From positions 11,966,001-12,030,000 of the forward strand of contig JBHGNT010000006.1 in the NCBI GenBank assembly GCA_043228905.1: DNA of 64,000 bases, given 5' to 3'. This document shows, one piece after another, positions 58,011-64,000 of the stretch. Within the stretch, counting starts at the first letter, position 1. The number at the start of each line of letters is the position of its first letter. The translations under genes were made by a program, and so were the position numbers. Below the pieces are notes generated by a model. The model saw only the letters and a program-made list of their open reading frames with translations, was not told the DNA's origin and searched no databases. Origin of the DNA: Azolla caroliniana (Eukaryota > Polypodiophyta).

Positions 58011-61000
58011 CTAGATGTTAGGTACACTTGGAGGGAACAACCACCGTGGTGGTTGATAATTCCACTTCACTTTACCATCCATTATCTGTAGCATCGACGA
58101 ATCGCTCCATTTCAGCAAGAAACGAGCTCTCGCTTCTTCACTTGCGTCAGATGGCCCTTGAAGACTTTCAAACTCACCTCGCAACGTAGAAATAAGATTG
58201 AACCAGATCATCATTAGATTCTCAACCGGTGGGGTTCGTTTACCTGCGAAGGTCTCCTTGCACCTAGATACCCATACTTGCCAGACCGTAAGGCCGACCA
58301 CTAATACCCATATGTCCACGCAGCGTTCCTGTAAGAAGAATAAACCTCCTTGCGTTGGTTGCACAGATCCTTGCATCACCTTTAAAGAAGGACTATTTCC
58401 ATTCCACCCTTGAAACCACGAGGCCGATTCAATGGCCAACCAAGTGATTGTTGCGCTCGATACATGAACCTCAACCCCGAACCGAGCCAAGATTCTTAAG
58501 CTCCTCAACCAAATTTCTTGCGCTCGAGGGCAGCACCACAAACAATGAGCGATGTCCTCCAAGCTCGCACTACAGGCCTTGCAACCACTCATGCCGCCTC
58601 TATTCCCAAGCCACTCTCCCGTTGGAACAACCCGATGGGTGATTAACCAGAAAAACACTTTGATCCACTCGGGAAGGGATGAGTTCCATATCCTACTCCT
58701 AGTTCTATCCACGAAGGCTGAATCGATAGCTGCATGGGACCACTTGTTGGCACACTTCTCACGATACGAACCTAACTTTCTCCCCAACCGCGTCGAGTAT
58801 TCGAAGAAACCTAATGATTTATCTTGTTCTCCCTTCCAAGTATATTCAACGAGATCCCATTCTACGCGCTCAAGAGGCTTGCCTTCAACCACGTACAAGA
58901 TCCAATCCTCCTCAACCTCTTCGACTGGTGGATTCACCTTCCATTTCTTTCCGGTTCTTGCCACAATTCTAATTGGGTACCAACCTGCACTTTCATCTAA
59001 TAATCCAATTTGGACGGTCTTCCCATTCTTTCATAGACCCCTAACATTGATAATTTTTCTGGTATCATCACATTGTCCGGACCATTCACCCTCTTCCTCA
59101 TTACCAATAGGAAGCGAGGAGACAGTTGTATTGACTACGTCAAGCATCTTTCTGCCATTTCTGACCTTTCCCAAGTCTTCATATAGTTGATCACGATTAT
59201 TGCCAGACAGCCGCATCCAATCAGCCACCGAGTGTATCCCTAGACAATACAATGTAGCCCACGACATGTGCTTGCTTTGTCCAAGCATCGTTCCTTCTGG
59301 CGATTGTACGATCTCGTTCCACAGGAGGGGTTGGCGCATCCATTCAGCACTAGTACTTGGACGATTCCGACTTAGATGCCCACGGAGCATACTCCACACC
59401 TACATCACTGACATACAAGTACAATCAGCCAACCGGTTAGATTTCCTCAACTTTAAGGCCATACAAAAAGGCCACGCTTTGTGTGACTTCCAATGCCCAC
59501 CCATTCTTGGACTCCAGACAATGCTCCTATTATGTATCAATGTTTTCCATAACTCGTTACCAGGTAGCAAGCTCCTTACCAATACCTTACATAACAATGC
59601 CTGAATTTGCAATCCAGGGTCAATAAATCCTAAACCCCCCTTACTCTTGGGAAGAACCAACGTACACCATGATACTTTAGCTGCCGCGTTGTCTTTCCTC
59701 ATCCCAGCCCAAAGGAATCCCCTAATACACACTTTAACATTACGAATAGCTTGCTTGTCAAACATCCACACTGAAATTGCATGCCATAACGTAGACAAGA
59801 GCACATGGTTAGCTACTATGATCCTGCCAGCTAATGATAAGTTCATCCCTGACCAGTTGCGAATTTTGTCACAAATTTTGCTTTGAATTTGTTGCAACTG
59901 AATTCCTTTGTCGATATCTACCCCAATCCACGTTCCCAGATACCGAGTGGCTTCCCCGTTTGCAATCCATTTGAATTCAACATTTGGCTTCCAAATAGGC
60001 TCGGACTCCAAGCTAATCCAAAAACCCTTGGACTTCTTCCAATTGATGGATGCTCCTGATGCCTTGCAAAAGAGCTCAATAGCACTCTATGCCCTCTCAA
60101 GATTCACTTCATTTCCTTGGAGGTATAGCATTGTATCGTCCGCGAACTCCGAGTCTAGCAGGGACTTCCTTGAATTAGGGATCGACAGACCATGAAGATT
60201 TGCCCCTTGATTGTTAAAAAGGGCAGGCATTGCTTCAGTAATAAAAAGGAAAAGAACGGGGGCAAGAGGACAACCCTGCCTGATGGATCGAGTTAGAAAG
60301 ATTCGAGCTCCTTTCCTCCCTGCAATCAACACCTTACTCGAGCCATTCCAATATAAGGCTTGGGCAACACACCTCCACTCCAAAGGTAGCTCAATGACCT
60401 TCATCACTTCTTCCAAGAAAGACCATTGCACTCGATCATAGGCTTTCTCGAAGTCGAGCATCAGACAGGCTAAGTTTTGATTGGTCTCCTTCGTCGTTGC
60501 AACAGCCTCCCAAAACAAAATCACATTGTCCATAATAGAATGATGCTCCATGAAACCGGTTTGATTGGATTGGATGATATCTCCTAGGAAGGGCTTGATT
60601 CTCTGCACTAATATGTTAGCAAATTTTTTATAAATTAGATTTAAAATTGTAATGGGCCTCCATTGTCTAATCTCGTGCAACGCAGTCTCCGATTTCGGAA
60701 TCAAGTAGATCAAGCCTTCATTGAAGCTACTCGACATCCGTCCCGTTCTCCACATCTCTTGTAGTCCAGCTTTCAAGCTTGGAAAAATTTGCTCCCAAAA
60801 CTCCTTGAAGAAGGCTTTGGGAAGGCCGTCAGCACCAAGACAAGCCATACTATGTATCTTGTCTAGCCCCGCTACAATCTCTTCCTCCTCTATGGCTTTT
60901 GACAACTACGCTTTAGCTGCCTCTCCGATCCTGGTCTTCAAGCATGTAATTACATCATGCATCAGGTTACTCGGAGGGTCGTTTGTCAACGTAGGAGCTA

Positions 61001-62280
61001 GAAGGTTGATGTAGTAATTAGTCGCAATTTGCAAGATTTCCTCTTGATGAAATGTCATTGAGTCATCCTCCCGTTTGAGACTCTGAATATGTGTTCCCCT
61101 CCTTTTCGGAGTTTTGGTAAGAAAAAACTCCATGTTAACTTTATCACCCTTGACAGCCCACCATGCTGCCGACTTTCTGAAGAGGAATTGCTCACGTTGC
61201 TGTCTAACCTCCTGCAACAACCTAGTGGCCTCCTGCAGCCTGTCTTTCCCAAGCACAACATGGGTCCACTTGCGTGAGCTTTTGAGTTGAGATGACTGCC
61301 TTCCTCAGGCATTGCAAACGGTATTGACACCTTACCAGCTCCTCCCTAGCCACTTTCTGAAGAAACAAAGAAGAATTAATAATCTTTTCCTCCAATACCT
61401 ATATTGGGTCGTGGGCTGATGGGGATGTCGTCCAAATGGTATTCATTGCATCCTTAACCTTCTGGATACCAAAAATCTTCGGAGGAATCCTCAAATTGCT
61501 CTCACTCTTCTTCTTATAAATAGGTTCAAGAGTCAAGGATATTGGAAGGTGATCCAAATATGTAAAACCAGCTAGAATGGATGAGTAGCCACCCCATTCC
61601 TCTATCCCGGGGCTCACATAGATGCGGTCCAATCTAGAGTGACATCCTTCACTCTCCTTCCAACCAAATCGTGAGAACCTCAAGGAATTCACCTCAACCG
61701 CCATACTAGAGTACCATGAATCCCGGATTCCCAACATAGAAATTAAGAAACCCCACGCTCTAAGCTCCTCCCCTTGTAGCAAGTTCGAATGAGCCCCAAG
61801 ACAATCTTCCATTCTCTCTGTCATGTTAAAATCCCCCGCCACAATCCAATTGTCGAAGGAGAGAATTTTGTTTGCCAACAGTCTCCAAAATGAGGTCCTC
61901 TCATTGCTAATGTTAGGTGCGTAGACATTCAGCACCCCAAATTTTACATTCCTCCATTCCAAGTAGCAGAACATGGCCCTACCTTCGATCAATATGCCAT
62001 GATCCAAGGTGGTGATATCCGCTGATTTCCTCACCGAAATACACACTCCACCTCTCCTTTCTAACATGTCGTGAGCCGGAGCCCACCATGTGTACCAATC
62101 CCCTGGCAACGGGTCTTTGAAAAGTTTCGTTCTTTCTCGGCCAAGGTGATGCTCTTGTAAGAGCAAAATATCAATCGTTTTACAAAGGCCATCAACTTCC
62201 CATTCTCTCCTAAACTGACGCTTCTCTAGCGGATGTTGAGACCCACCAAGTCCTTGCACATTCCAAGAACAAATTCTCAT
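58011..62280 (-). pseudogene. LINE H ORF2: endonuclease, reverse transcriptase, zinc domain
   Basis: ORF2 starts MRICSWNVQGLGGSQHPLEK at 62280. The endonuclease has all expected metal-site motifs: the early Asn, LLLQEHHLG, VAGDFNM, SRLDRIYVS and YLDHLPI. After a stop at 61399-61401 and a frameshift before 61256, the remaining 3.2 kb to 58011 stays in one frame and is interrupted only by single stops (at 60906, 60087, 59400 and about 59031). RT motifs are WRPITILNLIYKKFANILVQR, QTGFMEHHSI, LDFEKAYDRVQWSF, IRQGCPLAPVLF and FADDTMLYL (about 60145). The C-terminal zf-RVT domain reads C-x2-C...HCLWCCP near 58560. It is a young, full-length but inactive L1-type copy. Confidence 0.92.
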
Positions 62281-62290
62281 TGACGTGGGT

Positions 62291-63984
62291 TCACAAAAAA
62301 AGCCAAGGGGAGTCTCCCATGCTCGACAAATATGTCTCTACCATACGCCATATAAATTCCCACTCCATACTTATTTTCCATTCTTGATTCTTGGGTACTT
62401 CAGCACAATGGAAGTGGAACAAACTAGGCTTTAGCCCTAGATCCTGTACCTTCCATATGCAAACCACTGGAACATCTTGAGCAAGTTCCATCAGCTCCCC
62501 TTGTATCGGGGAGCTCTTCCATAATGTTTGCAGCCCCACAACCTCATTTTCAAATGTAAGGTATTGGAGACACAATGCCGCCCTGTTACAAAACGAATTC
62601 AAGGACGAGTCTTCTCCCCTTTCATCTTTCAAATCAGGCTCCAAGTCAAAAGAATAACCAGTCTCCGGTCTACCTGAGTTGTTGTTGAAGAGGACCATGT
62701 GTGCTCTAGTCCACCCGTGCACTCTTCCCCTTGGATTACCAATGTTCACCACGATCTTGGGTACCTGCGTATCTTGCATCCTCAATGCTTGCAACATAAC
62801 AAACTCAACACCCACAGACAAGGGATTTCCAACCTCAATCCGTGTGAGCATTTTTTGCGATTCAGTATTCCTGATGTCCACTTCACTTTCCTTGTCCTTC
62901 CCTTTCCTGATCCAGGCCTTAACCATTCTCAGGTTTGATGAAGATCGACTGCCACGGCCCTCAGAGGGCTCTACGAGTGTTTCGTGGGTCTCGACTCGTG
63001 GTAGTAAATCAAATGGAGTTGCTAAAATTATTTCGCCTTCCTGGGGTTCCATTTGTGATAGGATGTCAAATCTATTTGAAATGGAGCCTCCACTTGTAGG
63101 TGGGCCGATAAGACCATGGAGGCTAGGCTTGGCCACTTTCCTCGGCGATATCCATCCTTTTTCCTTTACTACTTGCTTCCCATTGTGAACCAGGACCATG
63201 TGGCTTGCCGTCCCTGAATTTGGGATATCCGGCAACTTGTTGTGTTGTTGTCCCCTATCCGCTCTTGTATTCCCATACCGGGGGCAGTGTTTGGCCATAT
63301 GGCCCATCTCCTTACATGCAAAGCATTGACCTGGCATGCCTTCATAACCAACCTTCACCACCCTTAGACCAAAATCCTCCGTGTGGACTCTAATCTCTGA
63401 TGGTAGTTTTTTAATGTCACTAACCAACACCTTCATCTTGGGCATTTCTGCTACCTTATCTGCAAATGAAGGTTTCGTTGTACATACCACCCCTATATTG
63501 TGTGTGAGCATACTGAAATGACCATTGGTGTGCCCGCTTTTTTATTCTCTTCCTTTGCATCGAAGTCTGGACTCCATTCCAAAATCATGGCTTTGCCATA
63601 CTTCAGTGTAATCCATTTGTGGTCCAGAATCTCTTGTACATTATGGCCTTCTTCTAAGATCACATGGTAATAGTTGAGGCCCATTCTCAAAATGTTCTGG
63701 ATTGGCGGCATTTTATCCAAAAGGGCTGCCTGCAACATGTCCCTTAACATCCCTTTACTTGGTCGTCCTCCTAACAACTGACATATGAACGATGAACACT
63801 TTAAACGGCCCACTTCTTCCATCAATCTTTGATTCTCTGCCGGAGAAAGATAAAGGTCGATCCCTTTTCTTTCATCAATGCCCTCCTCCACCTGCTTCTC
63901 TTGAACCTGGCCAATGTCATTAGTCTCCTTTACTATCAAGACATTGCCCAAGCCTTCCTTGGTGTACATTTCGGAATGTGCCAT
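62291..63984 (-). pseudogene. LINE H ORF1 (nucleic-acid-binding protein)
   Basis: The frame starts MAHSEMYTKEGLGNVLIVKE at 63984 and is frameshifted at about 63500. It continues through a DUF4283-like region (YYHVILEEGHNVQEILDHKW) and a CCHC knuckle (CFACKEMGHMAKHC, near 63330-63290) to a stop at 62291-62293. ORF2 begins ten bases later, the close ORF1-ORF2 spacing usual for plant L1 elements. The true start could lie beyond the right edge of the window. The gene product would bind LINE RNA in the ribonucleoprotein. Confidence 0.85.
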
Positions 63985-64000
63985 GGTCAGCCCCTCGCCT

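Noticed and set aside
1-64000. CRISPR arrays, rRNA, bacterial-type operons, integrated viral genomes
   Set aside because: No regular repeat-spacer pattern, no rRNA text, and all pol genes fit plant LTR retrotransposons or LINEs; no envelope, movement or coat protein genes were seen.

Overview
This is a window of plant nuclear DNA. The evidence is a 36-exon phragmoplast-type kinesin-12 gene, a small spliced gene for a probably plastid-targeted zinc-finger protein, and dense nested plant retrotransposons: Ty1/copia elements primed by initiator-Met tRNA, Ty3/gypsy elements, two L1-type LINEs and a probable Mutator-like element. It looks like a flowering plant, but the sequence does not fix the species. 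No rRNA, functional tRNA, CRISPR or bacterial features were found.

Layout. 1-22.4 kb is a nest of retrotransposons. A 3' LTR (166-884) abuts a copia pol relic (885-2442). Then come an LTR fragment (2443-2990), a GC-rich minisatellite (about 3144-3386) and a second copia gag-integrase relic (3387-5880). A minus-strand copia element ('A', 5881-16609) is split by a complete, younger minus-strand copia element ('B', 8335-15213) with a perfect 5-bp target duplication, CTTCG. B has lost its reverse transcriptase, and a rearranged gypsy element ('C', 9880-12097) sits in that place. A solo LTR ('D', 16614-17504) lies at the junction of A with another copia fragment ('E'). A plus-strand sister of A ('F', 18172-22157) follows, then an LTR fragment (22158-22441).

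22.9-41.6 kb is the genic island. A 4-exon, 209-residue DnaJ-type zinc-finger gene (22908-24348, +) converges on the kinesin-12 gene (41014-26169, -). I could assemble the kinesin in one continuous frame over 36 exons, about 3,266 residues. It has an N-terminal extension, a motor with intact P-loop, switch I and switch II, and a very long coiled-coil tail, 1,750 residues of which come from one 5.25-kb exon.

41.6-64 kb is again repeats: microsatellites, a 969-bp LTR (43666-44634), LINE 'I' (45072-48893, +), gypsy gag (49198-50165, +), a copia RT/RNase H relic (50205-51680, -, same family as 885-2442), gypsy integrase plus 3' LTR (51690-53516, +), a LINE 3' relic (53864-54960, +), a 218-bp LTR (55018-55235), a degraded MULE-like element (55827-57313) and a fairly young LINE 'H' (63984-58011, -).

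The two host genes are unrelated in function: one is predicted to act in cytokinesis and the other in plastid protein maintenance. The most interesting points are the kinesin's tandem coiled-coil repeats, its 90-bp frame-preserving intron inside switch II, the copia element with a foreign inverted gypsy segment in place of its RT, and shared LTR features (terminal hairpins, antisense pol III-like boxes, a hairpin just after the TATA box, an antisense 15-residue charged repeat). All assignments come from reading the sequence; no database search was run.
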